Notes: generated from the sequence alone by a model not told the origin. A stretch of DNA of 64,000 nt from Aselliscus stoliczkanus (GCA_033961575.1 CM066731.1:84093501-84157500); one strand, 5' to 3'. Counted from the stretch's first letter, positions 11,613 through 24,605 are shown. A program made the numbers and translations.

Positions 11613-12285
11613 TACAATGGAGTATTACTCTGCCATAAAAAAGAATGAAATCTTATCATTTGCAACAACCTGGATGGACCAAGGAGGTATTATGCTAAGT
11701 GAAATAAGTCAAACTGAGAAAGACAAATTCCATATGATCTCACTTATATGTGGAATCTAAAAAACAAAATAAAGAAACAAAACAGAAACAAACTCATAGA
11801 TACAGAGAACAAAGTGATGGTTACTAGATGGGAGGGGGGTTGTGGCTGGGTGAGAAAGGTGAAGGGATTAAGAAGTACAAATTGATAGTTATATAATAGT
11901 CATGGGGATGTAAAATACAGTATGGGGAATATAGTAAAAATATTGTGAAAACTCTGTGTAGTGTTAGGTGGGTAGTAGACTTATCTAGGGGATCACTTCT
12001 TAAATTATATAAATGTCTAACCACTATGCTGTACACTTGAAACTAATATAAACTAATATTGAATGTCACCGATAATTAAAAAATAGTCATAGGAATGTAA
12101 AGTACAACATAGGGAATATAGTCAATAATATTGTCATAATTATGTACCGTGTCAGATGAATAATAAACTTACTGAGGTTATCACTTTGTGAGGTATACAA
12201 ATGTCTAATCACTAAGTTGTTTTGTATACCTGAAACTAATATAAGTAAATAAATAAATAAGTATCTGCAAAAATAAAAAAGTGGC
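11613..12285 (+). repeat. L1 3' end with duplicated 3' UTR
   Basis: Carries the ORF2 terminus (ATGGAGTATTACTCTGCC, then GTGAAATAAGTCAAACTGAG, then ATATGATCTCACTTATATG) and a 3' UTR of the GGGAGGGGGGTTG...CTGAAACTAATATAA type. The UTR tail is present twice, at about 11865-12075 and 12086-12262, each running from the ATAGTCATRGGRATG block to CTGAAACTAATATAA. It ends in (AAAT)n near 12250. Confidence 0.8.
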
Positions 12286-12289
12286 TTAA

Positions 12290-12845
12290 AGGAAGAATAA
12301 TTATTTATTATCTCTAACAGTTTCTGTGGGACAAAAATTCAGGAGCACTTCGGTGGAGCAGTTCTGGATCAGAGTCTCTATGAGTTTGTAGTTAGGTGGT
12401 GGTTGGCACTGGCTTCATTGTAAAGCCTTATTCACTCATGTGTCTGGCACCTGTGCTGAGAAGATTGGGCAATTGTGGATTGGAGGAGCTGAAGCAGCTG
12501 GGGACCTTCTAACATGTCTCTCTGTTTGCAATCTCTCCTGGTTGGTGGCTTCATGGTCCATGGACTTCTTACATGGTAGCTCAGAGTTCTGAGTGTGTGT
12601 GTCTCCAAAGAGAGTGCAAAGCATAGCCATTGGCACCTTTTATAACCTAGCTTCAGATCCTATGCAGCTCAGCTTTTATGCATTCTGTTTGTGGAAACTA
12701 TCACAAAGACTTGCTCAAGGTCAAAGGGAGGGGAAATAGATTCTACCCTTTGATGAGGAAGTGGCAATTTATTGGAAAAGCATTTGGGAAGAAAGATATT
12801 GCTATGGTTGTTTTTAGGATATGCAGTCTGCCACAGCAGCATCAA
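12290..12845 (-). repeat. Ancient MaLR LTR (MLT1C/D-like)
   Basis: Reads TTATTATCTCTAACAGTTTCTGTGGG, then GTTCTGGATCAGAGTCTC, GGTTGGTGGCTTCATGG, CACCTTTTATAACCTAG, and GAGGGGAAATAGATTCTACC. This is the complement-strand order of an old MLT1 LTR. Same family as 5150-5640. Diverged. Confidence 0.5.
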
Positions 12846-12859
12846 ATGTTTTCCTTAAT

Positions 12860-14787
12860 GGAAATGTGTGCACGGGAAGTGTCAAGGAAGGCTCCATGGG
12901 TGAGGTGATACTTGGGCATTGTTAAAAGATTGGGAGAAGTTGAGAGTCAGGAATAGGTAATTAGGACGTGTTTATTATTCCCATTTTGTGTATGGGAAGA
13001 CTGAGGTACAAAAGGGTTAATAAATACACCTAAGTCATGGACTTTCATAATGGAAATGCTGGGAGTGGTTTCTCATCTCCTGAACCTCAGCTTAGCTCTT
13101 GAGACAGCCAAGAGATTCTCACCCGGGCATGGGCATTTTCTCACCCCAGTTTCAGAGAGCACAGCATGTTTCCAAGAGTGGAACTGGAGAGCTTTTTTTT
13201 ATCAAAAGGAAACATACATTAGAAAAGCTGAAAAGATTCTATAGCTGCAATTAATTATAGACCCTCTTGTTGAGTTCTTTGATTCTGAAATCTATCATTT
13301 AATTAACCAAGAATCCTTAATATAAAATCCCAGATACTGGGGATTCTAGGAAGTATGTTTGAATTTAAGGGGGAAGGAAAACCTTTATTTCTTACAGTTA
13401 ATGCCTTAAGGAGTACCAGGTGAATTGATTGATGAGCTGAGTTAGTGACTTATTGCTTTCCCTTCATGTCATTTTCTTGTAAACCTTTGGAGATTACTGA
13501 ATGAGGAGAGTACTCTCTTTCCTTAAAAGTCTTCAGGCCATTATATGTTTATTGAGAACCTGCTATGTGCCAGTGTTATGTGTTGAGATAACAAAATGCA
13601 GACACCATATATTTCCCCTTTAAAGACCTCTTCATAGTTAATTTGAATGGCAAACAAGAAATGCTATGATATATAGATATGTATGCCTGCTATGCTGGTA
13701 TTGAAATTGGTTTGGGAGGAAGGGGAATCCTGTAGGAGAGGATGCTGGGCAGAGTTGGAAAAGATGTGTAGAAGTTCCCCAGGCATAGCTGGTGGCAAAG
13801 AGGGAAGAATAAAATGTAATTTTTTGGAGCTTTATGCAATGCAGGATTAACTGGATTGGTAAGGATGGTGAAAAAAATGAATTTTCACTGCTTTTGGTGT
13901 GGTAGATTTCATTTGTCCACATCAATGGATTTCCTCAACCAATATCTCCCTGTAGCTTTATGGGTCAGATATAGAGCTAATCTATTTTCTCATTTGCTTA
14001 AGAAGAAGAAAAATATTATAAATACATAAAACGAGTAGTAGTGACTGCATTTCAAATCCTCTTTGTATGGTTCATGGAGTTGAAATTCTCATGCTTTACC
14101 AATGCTAATGTTTAGCTAGAAGTTGGCTTGGGTTTTGGATGCATGGAATACTTAGCCTTTAAGGACTAATTGTTTTGGTTATTGAAGAGGGGATTCACTC
14201 CACTTTCAAATGTGTTTGTATTTGTAATCTCCTCCTTAAGCCGGAAGACAGGCTGTGTCTTGCTTGAACAGTAACATCTCAGTTTCCAACAAATTTGATT
14301 TGTGGCCACTGGGAAAACAGGATCATGGGTCTCTAGACAGGACTTCCAGAGCCTGTGCTTCTGTCACAGGCTTTGCATCTGCCTCTCTGGAAATGCTTTC
14401 TCAGGCAGTTTTCAGAAGTCTGTCCTATCTCTGGTCCTTAAATGTGCCTGGGTCATCACCGCATGTCATGGCAAGGCTAATACAAAAAAATGTCCATCAC
14501 AGCTGAAATGCCTGACAATGGAGGAACGTCTCCATAAGCTAAGGCACATCTAGGCTGTTGGATACATTGCTGCGTTAAAACAAATGAGGTAGTTCTGCAC
14601 GTTCCATTAGAGAAAGATCTCTAAGATGTATCACTGAGTGAAAAAGGTGAACTGCAGAGGAATATGTGGAACCATATAGGTGAGAGTTATCCCCATAAAA
14701 CAGTACTATATGTTTGCACGGGCACACATATATGCATGTAAATGCAAGGAGAAGCTCTGGAAGGAGAGATGCCAAAGGGTAGCAGAG
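12860..14787. other. Mostly unrecognised, with an L2-like scrap
   Basis: Nearly 2 kb with no gene seen. 13538-13600 (TTTATTGAGAACCTGCTATGTGCCAG) is a short L2 3'-end relic, and 12975-13040 has MIR/L2-like wording. Overlapping frames at 14255-14553 (two of 83 codons) lack recognisable similarity. Confidence 0.4.
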
Positions 14788-14791
14788 GTTA

Positions 14792-15145
14792 TGTAACAGA
14801 GTGAAATGCTTAGTCTCTCCCTGACTTCATCTTGTTCAAGCCTGCTGTGTTCCCATGGCCTTCAGGCAAATAGCTTCTGCTTAGTCTTGCATATAGTCAT
14901 GCTAATCATTAGAAGAAATCTGCTTGAGGCTTGAGTTTTTAAAAAGTGGCCCCTCCCATTTCCCTTCCCTTGACATAAAAGAAGCCTGAACTCTGTACTT
15001 TCTTAAGATGGATTTGAGGAAACACTAGGTCTCCCTTCTCAGTTTGTGCCTTTAGGATCAGTAAACCTTTCCTACTCCAAACTCTGATGTATTGAGTTTT
15101 GGCCTTTTGAAGTGTCTGTGCACATGGACTTTGGACCCTGTAACA
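14792..15145 (+). repeat. Short solo LTR 1, ERV1-type
   Basis: A 354-bp element running from TGTAACAG to CCTGTAACA, flanked by GTTA at 14788-14791 and 15146-15149. Four-bp duplications suit class I (gamma-like) endogenous retroviruses. A TATA-like ACATAAAAGAAG lies near 14974, and a polyadenylation-like CAGTAAACC lies near 15059. No internal coding region is attached. Read as a solo LTR left by LTR-LTR recombination. Confidence 0.7.
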
Positions 15146-15173
15146 GTTATCTCTTTAGAAGATAGGGTTGGGG

Positions 15174-15437
15174 TGATATCCTAGTAGGAGTTGGACCTTC
15201 TCTGTAATAGTTGAGACTTTACAAAAACAAAAGCGCTAAGGACAACCAATCACAAGCAGCCAACAAAGCTGTAGCTAATTATATGGTTTCTTTGTTTCCA
15301 CACCTCTATATATGTCTTTCCCTTGGCTCCTGTCCATGGGGCACTCCTAAACTTCCAGTTTGGGACTGCCTGCTTAGAATAGATTTCTGTTCAAATAAAC
15401 TTAACATTTTTAATATTCCTCAGTTTATCTTTTAACA
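15174..15437 (+). repeat. Short solo LTR 2, ERV1-type
   Basis: A 264-bp element from TGATATCC to TTTTAACA, flanked by GGGG at 15170-15173 and 15438-15441. It contains AACCAATCACAAGC (CCAAT-like), CTCTATATATGTC (TATA-like) near 15304 and CAAATAAACTT (polyadenylation signal) near 15396, in the usual LTR order. It is only 28 bp from the LTR at 14792-15145 but differs in sequence, so the two are independent insertions. Confidence 0.65.
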
Positions 15438-15479
15438 GGGGAAAAGCCAAGGCCCCCTTAAACTTTGGTTCTGCTCCTC

Positions 15480-15580
15480 ATAGCTGTGTTAATTTAGCAA
15501 GTCACTTATTTGGGTGAGCTCAGAAACAGCAAATTTAGAGGGTTGTTACAAGAATTATGTTTGATAATTTGCAAAAAACC
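15480..15580 (+). repeat. MIR-like SINE relic
   Basis: GCTGTGTTAATTTAGCAAGTCACTTATTTGGG-like core followed by GTTGTTACAAGAATTATG matches the MIR core order. Short and diverged. Confidence 0.4.
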
Positions 15581-15589
15581 CAGGCTGTT

Positions 15590-16890
15590 TTTCTTCCTGT
15601 TCTTGTATTTTAGATCCTGACTTTGTCCAGGCAGCTTAAAGCCTGGCCTTGGCTTTTTCAGAGATGGACACCTACTTGGAGTCTCCTGTTGCTCTGTTGT
15701 TTCCAGTCCCCCCAAGCTGTGCCTCTGATAAAGTCCCCTTGAAACATTTGTTGAGATAATCCTTCTCCCAGCTCCCCTCCAGTCATACAGAATTCTACCT
15801 GCAGGATGGATTACCACCCTGGGGTGGAGGTGGTAGCCTGTACTTGTTATTCTTTATCATTTATATCCTCATCCATTAACACAAACAGGAATGTTTTCAG
15901 TTTTGGGCACATTCTGGGGCTTAATTCTGCCCTGGCTGTTCTCCTCCAGGAGCTGTTCTTCGTGTGGGATGTGGTCATTTGTAAATCAGTGGGAATTTTG
16001 CCTAAGAGCAAACAGCAAAAGGAGCCCATGGTGCCTGCAGATTTGTTTGGATCTACAAAGAAGGCAAACTCTTCTGGGGCAAGTTGGCCACAATGGCTTC
16101 AGGTTAGGGCAGGGCTGCTGCCTCCCCCAGTGAGAGAGGAGAGACTCCCAAGTTAGCACATTCACGAGTCAGTGGAGGGCCTGCATGGGACAAAGACACT
16201 TTAGTTCCTTTCTTAATACATAGTTTGTTGTTTTACAAAATCATTTCCATTTTGAACTTTCCAGGATGATGGGAAAGGTGGTTTTAGAATTACTTTTGTT
16301 TCCCTCCCAGAACACACTGCCAACAGAGAGATTTTGCTACATGCTTGTTGATTTACAGAGTATATTTGAGACTCAGGTTTCTTATTGTCCTTATTTCTTG
16401 TAACTAATAGGAACAATGTGGATTTCCTGTTGATGATGGAGATGGAGGCTTTTCTGTAGATGTCTTTGCAGAAATGAACATTCAGCCCCAGGAGTTGTCC
16501 ACACTGACTGCAGAAGAAGGGTTGGCTCCACCTGCACGTGGTCCAGCTGTGGGGGGATGGTGGGAGTTCAGAGAATCTGACCTTTTGCCCAAGAACCAAT
16601 CATTCCTTCTCCTTTCTCATTCTCTTGCCTTGTTGCCTGAAACTTCTACTTTAAGAGTCTCACCCAGGGGTGGTTCCAGTAAAATACAAAATTGCCTAGG
16701 AAGGGAAGCTGATCAAGTTAGGGATTCTCAAAGAGTTTTTGTGTAATCCTTGCCTCCAAAAATGTTCTTGAGAATAGTCCCTGGGAGACATAGCATTGAC
16801 TGTCACCTATCAGATATTAACAATATAAATTGGCACAGTTAATGTTTAGGATGTTCTCAAGTAAATAAAGTTGTTTACATTTACTTAAGC
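15590..16890. other. No gene or repeat recognised; two long chance frames
   Basis: Frames of 116 codons (15806-16156, plus) and 128 codons (16213-16599, minus) are the longest here. Neither shows a domain, signal peptide or splice context that I recognise, and their composition is ordinary. I treat them as chance. Confidence 0.35.
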
Positions 16891-16899
16891 AGGTGTATT

Positions 16900-18010
16900 C
16901 CACAATACGCCATTTTCTTGTACACTCTATCGTCTTGAGGAACTGGAATTCTCAGAGCTTCTGTTAGACCATTCTGGGTTGTCAGTCATACCAACAAACT
17001 GATGAAATTCATCTATAATATTACTCCTGTACCCTGAGCAAGTCTGAGTGCTGAGAACCAGAGGAGGGAAGGCATTGAGAATAGAGCAACCCTGAAGTTT
17101 GCTCCAAGGGACATGAGAGTTCACTAGTGTCTACAGGGCCTAGAGAAGCCCTGGCTAATTGATTAGCTGAAAGAGAAACTCCTAAAACTATATCTTTTAC
17201 ATATTGATCCAAAATTTGCATTAACTTTAAAAAAAGCTTGTATTCAGCCATTGACAACTATTAACATGGCTTACAAGGATTACACTTTATGCCCACTCCC
17301 ATAGGTCCACCCATATGCCTTCTCATTCCTGACCCTTGACCAACTAATCAGGACATTCACCAGTGCCTATCAGCATGTTCTTACCTAGGGCCAATTCTAT
17401 TTCCAAAGTGGATAATTGGGTGCAGGACCCAAATCTTTGTCCCTGAAAAGTTTTCTTATTGCTGCTGTCTTTCAGGGAAAGCCTTGAGTTGGGCTGAAGT
17501 GTAACATTAGTTCATTTTCAGCTTACACATCTTGCTCCTAGGGACATCATGCTCCATTAACCATCTCTAGAACTGTCTGTGGGTTGTGTCCCCAGCTGCC
17601 ATTCCAACCTTGCCACTCAATACAATTTTACCCTCTGTTTCTGATTAAGAATCAGCACCCAGCCTTTATTATTTCAGCATCCAATCATCCCCATTGCCTT
17701 CAGGGAGCCCGGTTCTGTAACAGTACCTCCTACTGTCAGCCCGGGCTTGATCTCAGTGCTACTGGTTCCCCTCTTACCAGAGCATTCCTAATTGCTTTGA
17801 TAAATGGAGTGTCTGACAGGCCCTCCTAAAAAATATTCAGCTTTCTTCCTTTTCATAGTGCATCAGTGTTAACATGCTCACTTTTTCTGAGCCTTTTGAT
17901 CCTTTCTTTTATTGCCTGCCACAGCGATTCAGGCATTTCTACTTCCCATTGCTTTCTCTAAACTCTAAACTTCCAAGAGTCACACTGACAGTTTGTTAGC
18001 AGCTTCTCAG
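16900..18010 (-). repeat. Probable ERVL-MaLR internal remnant
   Basis: On the minus strand a 65-codon frame at 17124-16927 carries wording such as DEFHQFVGMTDNPEWS that resembles the decayed internal region of MaLR elements. Neighbouring sequence up to about 18.0 kb has similar retroviral-internal flavour. There are many stops and no intact gene. The identification is from memory and weak. Confidence 0.3.
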
Positions 18011-18019
18011 GGTACTTTT

Positions 18020-18700
18020 CTGTATCATGGGACAGTTAAATCCTGTATCACAGGTCTGATGGGTTAACATGTGACTAGGTTGCCCCAATGCCTGCATGCT
18101 GTTCCTGGTGAGATCCATGATCATACTTAGGTTGAAGATACAAGCTCTCGTCTATGCAGCTGTGGTCACACCTGCTAGAATCTGCAGCCAGATCTACTGT
18201 TCTCTGACTGAATGAGACTGACTGATCCATAGCAACTCAGGGTCTTATGCAGGCCTAAATGATGCCAACCCATTCACTTTGTGGGATTTAAAATACACTG
18301 TCTGGATTTGTGAGTTATAACCCTAACATTTCCCTGGACCAGAGGCCCCCATGTTCTTCCCTTATCCACCTCTACAGAGGTGGAAAGCAAAACTAAAGCT
18401 TTCCTTTGTTTACTGAGTAATTCCCACCCTGCCCCTTGTTTAAAGCACTTGCTTCTCATATTCTCTGTGCATAAGGACCAATTTTTGTTTGTTTCAAATC
18501 CATCTTGGACTGAATCATAGTCCTACTAAAGATGACTAGATGCATGACACAACATGAACACAACAATATCTAAACTGGTGTATATCCTATACAATAAGGC
18601 AAGTCCAGTAATCATGCACTTGGATGTCACAGCAGTATCAGATCTTTGTAATGGTGTCTAAGTACTCTCAGATGCTGTACTAATCTTGAGTGAACAAAGA
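18020..18700. other. No gene or repeat recognised
   Basis: About 680 bp of unremarkable sequence before a SINE. The only open frame of note, 61 codons on the minus strand at 18274-18459, is not recognised. Confidence 0.35.
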
Positions 18701-18702
18701 GT

Positions 18703-18874
18703 GGGGCCGGCCAAGTGGCTCAGTTGGTTAAGAGCTCTCTCAATAGTGCGAGTTGAACTCTGAGCAACAGCAGTTCAATGCCCTGCCTGAGCTGAACTGC
18801 CACTGAACTGCCACTGAACTGCCACTGAGCTGCCAACAGGTGGTGGCAGGATGGCTCATCTAAAAAAAAAAAAA
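18703..18874 (+). mobile_element. Rhin-type SINE (type A) with internal 11-bp repeats
   Basis: GGGGCCGGCC head, CTCAGTTGGTTAAGAGCTC, box-B-like CAGTTCAATGCCC, then CTGAACTGCCA repeated in tandem about three to four times near 18790-18832, then CAACAGGTGG and an A-tail at 18862-18874. Other type-A copies here carry the CTGAGCTGCC unit only once or twice. I could not find a clear target duplication. Confidence 0.9.
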
Positions 18875-18879
18875 TATCC

Positions 18880-20560
18880 ACACAATGTCCCGTGGACTCA
18901 TTTTGGGTAGCACTGGTTTAGAGCCAAGGATTCTGCTCTTAGTTTCTCTTTGAAACTGACATTTAGTCTTTAATCACATAATAATAATAAAAAGAAGATC
19001 ATATTATTCTAGAAAATATTCTAGAATCAAATTAACCACTAATCTATTGGGGTTCCCTATTATCTTCCAAAGAGGAAAACAATCTTTACATTAGATAACT
19101 TGTTGATACAAGCCAAAGGCTGATTGAATATTATGGGTGTAAGAATCAGTTCATATATCTGTAAAAAGTTTTCTGATTCATGTTCTGTGTATAATTTGCA
19201 ATTGAAAATCCATTAACAGCATAAATGGAGATGAATCATGCTAAAATGGACTGACCAGGTATGACAAAATAAGGGTGTGAAATGCATTGTAAACATGAGG
19301 TAGAATGTTTCCTGTAAAGCTGTCCAATTTTTTTCCTCCCCTCTACTGAAAGAAATTGAAGACAACTTAGATTGTTCTGGGACAAATCTGTTGACAGGGA
19401 TACTAATAAGATGAAAAGTAGAGAAAGAAGTATTTGACATAACAACCAGAGCTTAACAAAAGAAGTGTGAATTTGCAGGCTGCAAACAAACAACCAATAC
19501 ACTTCAGAGGCAATTTCAACCAGGACGCAAATATTAGTAAAAACAAAGTGAAAAGCTGATGTTGCAAAAACAAGCTAAGCCAGAGGAATGGACAAGAATA
19601 ATAGTGTCACATTACCAGAATTAGAATTCATTTAGAAAGATATTGAGCTAAAATTTGTTTTCCTTCCAAAATGCCTGATATAATTAGAATGAGGGCATGT
19701 TTGCCATGTCAGTAAGCATGATTGTTCTCTAGTGCTCTGATCTAGGGGAAACAAGACACTGGATGGAACTGCAAAATTGTGCATTAGTGAAGTGACATTC
19801 ATACTGCCATGTTCATTTCAATTCCTCCTGTGAGACTTACTATTCTGGGGATCTGATTTTCACATCACAATATGAATATTCAAAATGCTACATTATATAT
19901 CACATATGGTTTGGATTTGAATGATTTCTTCCCAGCCTAGAGGGATTCCTCCCAATCAAATCTATGTGTCTTGTTTTAGACACTTACACTTTAAACAAAA
20001 AGTTGAGAAAAAAATCTTTTTAAATAACATAAGAAAAAAATTTGAGCTAGATATGAACAACATTTTCTACTCTCTCTGACTTTTAAATAGCAAACCTAAT
20101 TTTTTCCCAAACTTTGGACACTAATTCACTTAAATGCCAAAATCACTAAAAGAAAAATAAAATTCAGTTGAAATTAGGATTTAAAAATGAAAACATCACT
20201 GAAAAGGAAAGTGAAAATGACAAAAACCATTAGTAGAAAGCCTGTGGGCAGGATATAATGTTATTTAAATAATGCTAAATATGCAGTTAATTAACTGGAA
20301 TGAGCAGGGCTTGAGAGAGTCTAGTTAACTTAAATTTTTTAGATAATTGAACCTTCCCTAGAAATCTCTTCCCTTTCTTTGTACCCGTCTCTTAAAATAC
20401 CTTAAAATCATTACTGGGTATTAACTCAAATTGTACAGAGATAGAAAACTGCAAGGAGATTTGGGTTGAGCATGATGTTTTTCCATAAGGTAATGCCTGT
20501 GTGTGTTTGAATATAGTCATATTATGTACTATGAAATTATACTGGGAAGATCAGGGTATG
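18880..20560. other. Long AT-rich stretch, nothing recognised
   Basis: About 1.7 kb with no gene, RNA or named repeat that I can see. Overlapping minus-strand frames at 19213-19502 (75 and 88 codons) show no recognisable similarity. Confidence 0.35.
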
Positions 20561-20564
20561 GAAG

Positions 20565-20825
20565 AACCCACCATGTACTTGGTGCTTATGACATGCTGGG
20601 CACCCTGAAAGGTGCCTTCATACTTTAACTTATTTACTCCCTGAGAAAATCTTTAAGAGAGAATATATCACCATTTTAATGGTAAGAAAATCAGAGGGGA
20701 GAAAGGTTAATAAAATTTCCCCCAAATCACATACTCAGTAATTGGCAAAACTGAAAGTTTAATTCAGGTCTGTCTGACTCCAAACCCATGCTCTTTCCAT
20801 CATACCATTGTGACCTAGGTTCTAT
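20565..20825 (+). repeat. L2 LINE 3'-end relic
   Basis: Follows the L2 3' order: TGCTGGGCACC, ACTTTAACTTATTTACTCC, ATCACCATTTTAATGG, CAAATCACATACTCAGTAATTGG, AATTCAGGTCTGTCTGACTCC, CATGCTCTTTCCATCATACC. Ancient and inactive. Confidence 0.6.
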
Positions 20826-20991
20826 ACCAGCTTAACTGTGATTGGGCTATAAAGCCTAGGCCCATACATTTTACCTTTATTAGCCTTAATTCATGAATCT
20901 ATAAAATTATACTATTGCTAACTATAGCAGAAACTAGGTCTCATTTTTTCATTGTATTAGAACTCCAATTATATACTATGCACATGGCATG

Positions 20992-22094
20992 TGCCGGGGA
21001 CCAGCCTCCGCAGTCCAGGGTTTCCCTCAGGTGGAGATGGCATCGGAGGGGGAAGAAAAGAAAGAAGGGAGACAGTGGAGACACCAGGGGAGTTTCAGAG
21101 AAGAAGTGTCACACTTTATTGCCATAGCATGTTCTTTTTATAGGGATTTTTGACCATTACCTCAATCACAAAGCATTTTACATGAGTCTGGTGGTTTCTA
21201 TTTCCCAGGATTTACACAGTCTTTACTTCCTTGTAATTGTTCTCTCCAGGGTACACTGGCCTATTCTATGTTAAGGATTCACTTATCTCTATATATGCCT
21301 AAAGAGTGGTTACCATGACTACCTAGCCATTATCCCAAATTCCAGCAGCTAGACTCACAGGGCATATACTTGAACTATTACTAAAAAGACTAGCAATGGC
21401 TGAGTTTAGGGTAAAAATTATCTAAAATATATTCCTATGTAAATACAATACTTAGTAGCTAAAGGGAGTCTTAAACATCTTTTATTCTACGGAGGGCTAC
21501 ATATTTACAATAGAGGGTAGCATCGGTTTCTCAGTCAAAGCTTCAGTATCTGTTGCTACAACAATGCACTAAGCAAAAGAATTCACACAAGGCTGTTGAT
21601 TCACATACCCCATGGTCAGCAAGTCACCTCTTACCGGAACTCTCATGGCCTGGAGACTTTTATTCTTTAAGGAGACTTCTCACAGCAGTAGCCATTAGGC
21701 AAATGAGAAGCTCAAGAGACTGATGTTATCATCAGTTTCTCACAGGCAGGCTTTTTGGCCTAAGTTATCAGAGGTCTGTGCCTCAGTTTCCAAGGGGCTT
21801 GAGTCCCCAATACCTCAGTTCAGGGGTCCCCTAGGGCTGTAGCCTGTTTTAGGGAGTTTCCTTTTCTTTAGGAAATCTTACCCCGTTGTTGGCTTACACA
21901 ACCAGCTATCATCAGGGTACCACGGGAACTTGTCACAAATGCAGTGAGTGTATTGTCTCCTATAGGAGGAAAGGCACATGAGTTCATAGAGGCAGGAGAT
22001 ATTACATGACCAACCATAAGGCAGCACCCCTAATATCTAGTGCTGAGCAGGGTAATGACCTTGTCAGACACTGAGAGACTGTCGGCTCCCAGCA
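20992..22094 (-). repeat. 1.1-kb solo LTR, class II endogenous retrovirus
   Basis: Begins TGCCGGGGACC and ends GGCTCCCAGCA on the plus strand, flanked by an exact GGCATG duplication at 20986-20991 and 22095-22100. On the minus strand it therefore starts TGCTGGGAGCC and ends GGTCCCCGGCA, a pairing typical of betaretrovirus-like LTRs. Minus-strand TATAAAAAG (complement near 21133-21142) is followed about 14 bp later by AATAAA (complement at 21115-21120), the compact TATA/poly(A) arrangement of such LTRs. No viral genes remain. It is a different family from the LTR at 10896-11606. Confidence 0.85.
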
Positions 22095-22100
22095 GGCATG

Positions 22101-22440
22101 AGTATTATATTTCCCATGTTCCTTTGCAGCTACACATGTCATGTAACTAAGTCATATGACTTATCACCAATGGGATGTGAATAGAAGTGATAGGTACATC
22201 TTCCAGTCATGTTTTTAAAGAAACTGGTCATGCCCTTCTTAGCCCATTTACTCTTACTTGTGAGCTGGAATACAAAGATAATGGCAAGAAATGCTGGATC
22301 ACACAAACAAGCACAATATCCTAGAATTAGTGGAGCAATAAAAGGGGAGGAGCCTGTGTGCCTGAAAGCACAGAAAGCCAAAGTTGTCTGTGTTGCTTAT
22401 TTTGGGAACAGTATATGAGAGGAAACTAATCTCTTCCTGG
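22101..22440 (+). repeat. Ancient LTR-like repeat (MaLR-like?)
   Basis: ATGTTCCTTTGCAGC, CACCAATGGGATGTGAATAG, AGTGATAGGTACATCTTCC and GGAGGAGCCTGTGTGCC follow an order seen in many old mammalian LTR relics. The class II solo LTR was inserted at its left side. Family uncertain. Confidence 0.35.
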
Positions 22441-22444
22441 TTTA

Positions 22445-23545
22445 AGCCATTGCTTTTGCTCTCCACCACATCTGAATTGAATCCTAAAAACAGCTGCTCT
22501 CTTCCAACTCTAAATCCCCTAATTGCAAATTGTGGTAGAAGTTCTGTTATGAACAGGAACTGTGGTATATTTGATAATTAGATAAAAAAAATAAGCAAGA
22601 ATTATTTTTGTTGGAGCGGGGTGGTCATTTGATTCTTCCCCTAAATGTGGCAAATAGAAATAAAATTTTATAATTTACTTTCACTTAATCAAAATTTTAC
22701 TCTACTAATTTTATACAATTTTTTGCAAAGTAAGAATGATGAATTTTCTTTTGTTTGTAAGGGGTGATTTTTAAAAGTATTAAGTGATCTAACCACTTAA
22801 AGATTTCTTATGGATCATTTATAATAATCCTCAGAAAGGGCAAGGGTTTTAGATGCCATCATATAATCTGTTAGAGCCAGAGCCATTATGAAAATGTGAG
22901 TCAGACATTTTGAAGCACATCTAATTTTTTAAAAAATTCCAAGTACTTTATATCTAAGTAAAAAAATCTCTGTTCTAGCTATTGTGTGTATATGAATTTA
23001 AGACACACATAAACATATACACCATGAGGAAATGTTCCATAACCAGAACTCCAATATGGATTCAACAGGAAAGCAAAGCAAATCAATTTTCCATAACGGA
23101 GCTAAGAAAATAAGAAAAGGATACAATAGGGGGACAATGGATAAGTAACAAGTGCAGCATTTGCTTTGACCAAGGTGAGATTTGGAATGGTTATATGGTG
23201 ACAATTGAGTTCTCAAAGACAGAGAAGATTGAGTTGAAAATCACGCCAGGAAGAAATTATTGTCTTCCCTCTTCTGGCAGAAGAAAACTCTGGGAGGGAA
23301 TGAATTTCCACAAAGCATAACTTGAACCAAACCATCAGTCAAGGTAAATGCAGAGCAAAATCTCAACTTAACAGCTCTATTGAAGCAGACTGGCTGTGCT
23401 GCCTTGTTTGGTATAAGCTGCAACTCCAAGAATTGGGAAAGCATTCTGGGTCAAAGATAGAACAGATTGACAGCCCACTTCTCCGTAGGGGAGTGGAACC
23501 CTCACACTTTCATAACGCCATTGCCAAGACCATCATCCACTTATC
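22445..23545. other. No gene or repeat recognised
   Basis: About 1.1 kb of AT-rich sequence. Frames at 22998-23216 (minus), 23241-23444 (minus) and 23322-23552 (plus) overlap one another and show no recognisable product. Confidence 0.35.
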
Positions 23546-23552
23546 AGTTTAA

Positions 23553-24605
23553 TAAATATTGACTGAGTATCTATTTAGTCCATGTACTGCTCTGAGAGCT
23601 AGAGGTACAGCAGGAAACAAAGCAGTAATCGTCACTGTTCTCATGAAGCTTACATTTTTGGGGAAGCAGGATCATATAATAAACAAACAAATAAAGAGTA
23701 TGTCACATGCCAATAAGTATTAAGAAGAAAATTAAGCAGAGAAGAAATATTGAGAGCAGGGTGCAGTTTTATAAAGTAGTCAGAGAAGGCTTCTATAAAA
23801 TATGATACTGAGGCATAACTGCAAGAAGATATGTGGGGTAACAGTGCATTAGGCAAAGAAATAACAAAGTTCCAAAACTCTAACCCTATATGTCCAGTGT
23901 GTTTAAGAAACAGCAAGATGGCCAGAGTGCCTGGAGCTGAGTGAAGAAGGTGGAGAGGGAGGAGCGGTGAGAGTGAGGACAGAAAATAAGGACAAAGGCT
24001 TACGGTAAGGAGTTGGATCCATTTTGATAGGAAGAAACAGGGGGCTTTGAGCAGAGAAAAAACATATACCCCTTACTTTCTCCTAAGGATCATTCTGGCC
24101 ATTGTGTGAAGAATAAATTACATGGACAAGGTTGGAAAAAGGAAGGCAAGTTTGGGGCTATCACAATCCAGGTGGGAGGTTAAGAACCACTGAAATGGTG
24201 GGAATAGATGTTAAGGATGTGGGCAGTGGTGGGATCCTGGGCGTATTTCCTAAATAAAGCTAATTATATTCCAGGTATGAGAGAAAGAAAGCCACAAGGT
24301 TCTTGGTCTGAGGACCTGATAGCTACAGAGTTGTCATTTACCGAGATGCGTAAGCTGGTGAGGGAAAGCAGTTTAAAGGTGGGAATCAAATGTTCAGTTT
24401 TAGGTATGTTACATTTGAGATAGTTATTAGACGTCTAGATATAGACATAAAGCAGATAACCAAATATTCAATTTTGGAGTTCAAAGATTAGAGCTGGAGA
24501 GATCAATTGGGGAGTCAGGATTATATATCTAGTGAATGAGACTACCTCGGGGGCTAGTATAGATAGAGAAGAGAAACAGTGAGAAGACTGAGTTTTACAG
24601 GTCAT
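23553..24605 (+). repeat. Long L2-like LINE relic, first part
   Basis: Starts AATAAATATTGACTGAGTATC, then GTTCTCATGAAGCTTACATT, CAGAGAAGGCTTCTATAA, GAAACAGCAAGATGGCCAGAGTG, CATTCTGGCCATTGTGTGAAG, and TTTACCGAGATGCG. This is a familiar ancient repeat that I associate with L2. It appears to resume at 25140 after another relic. No reverse-transcriptase frame survives. The L2 name is moderately sure. Confidence 0.5.
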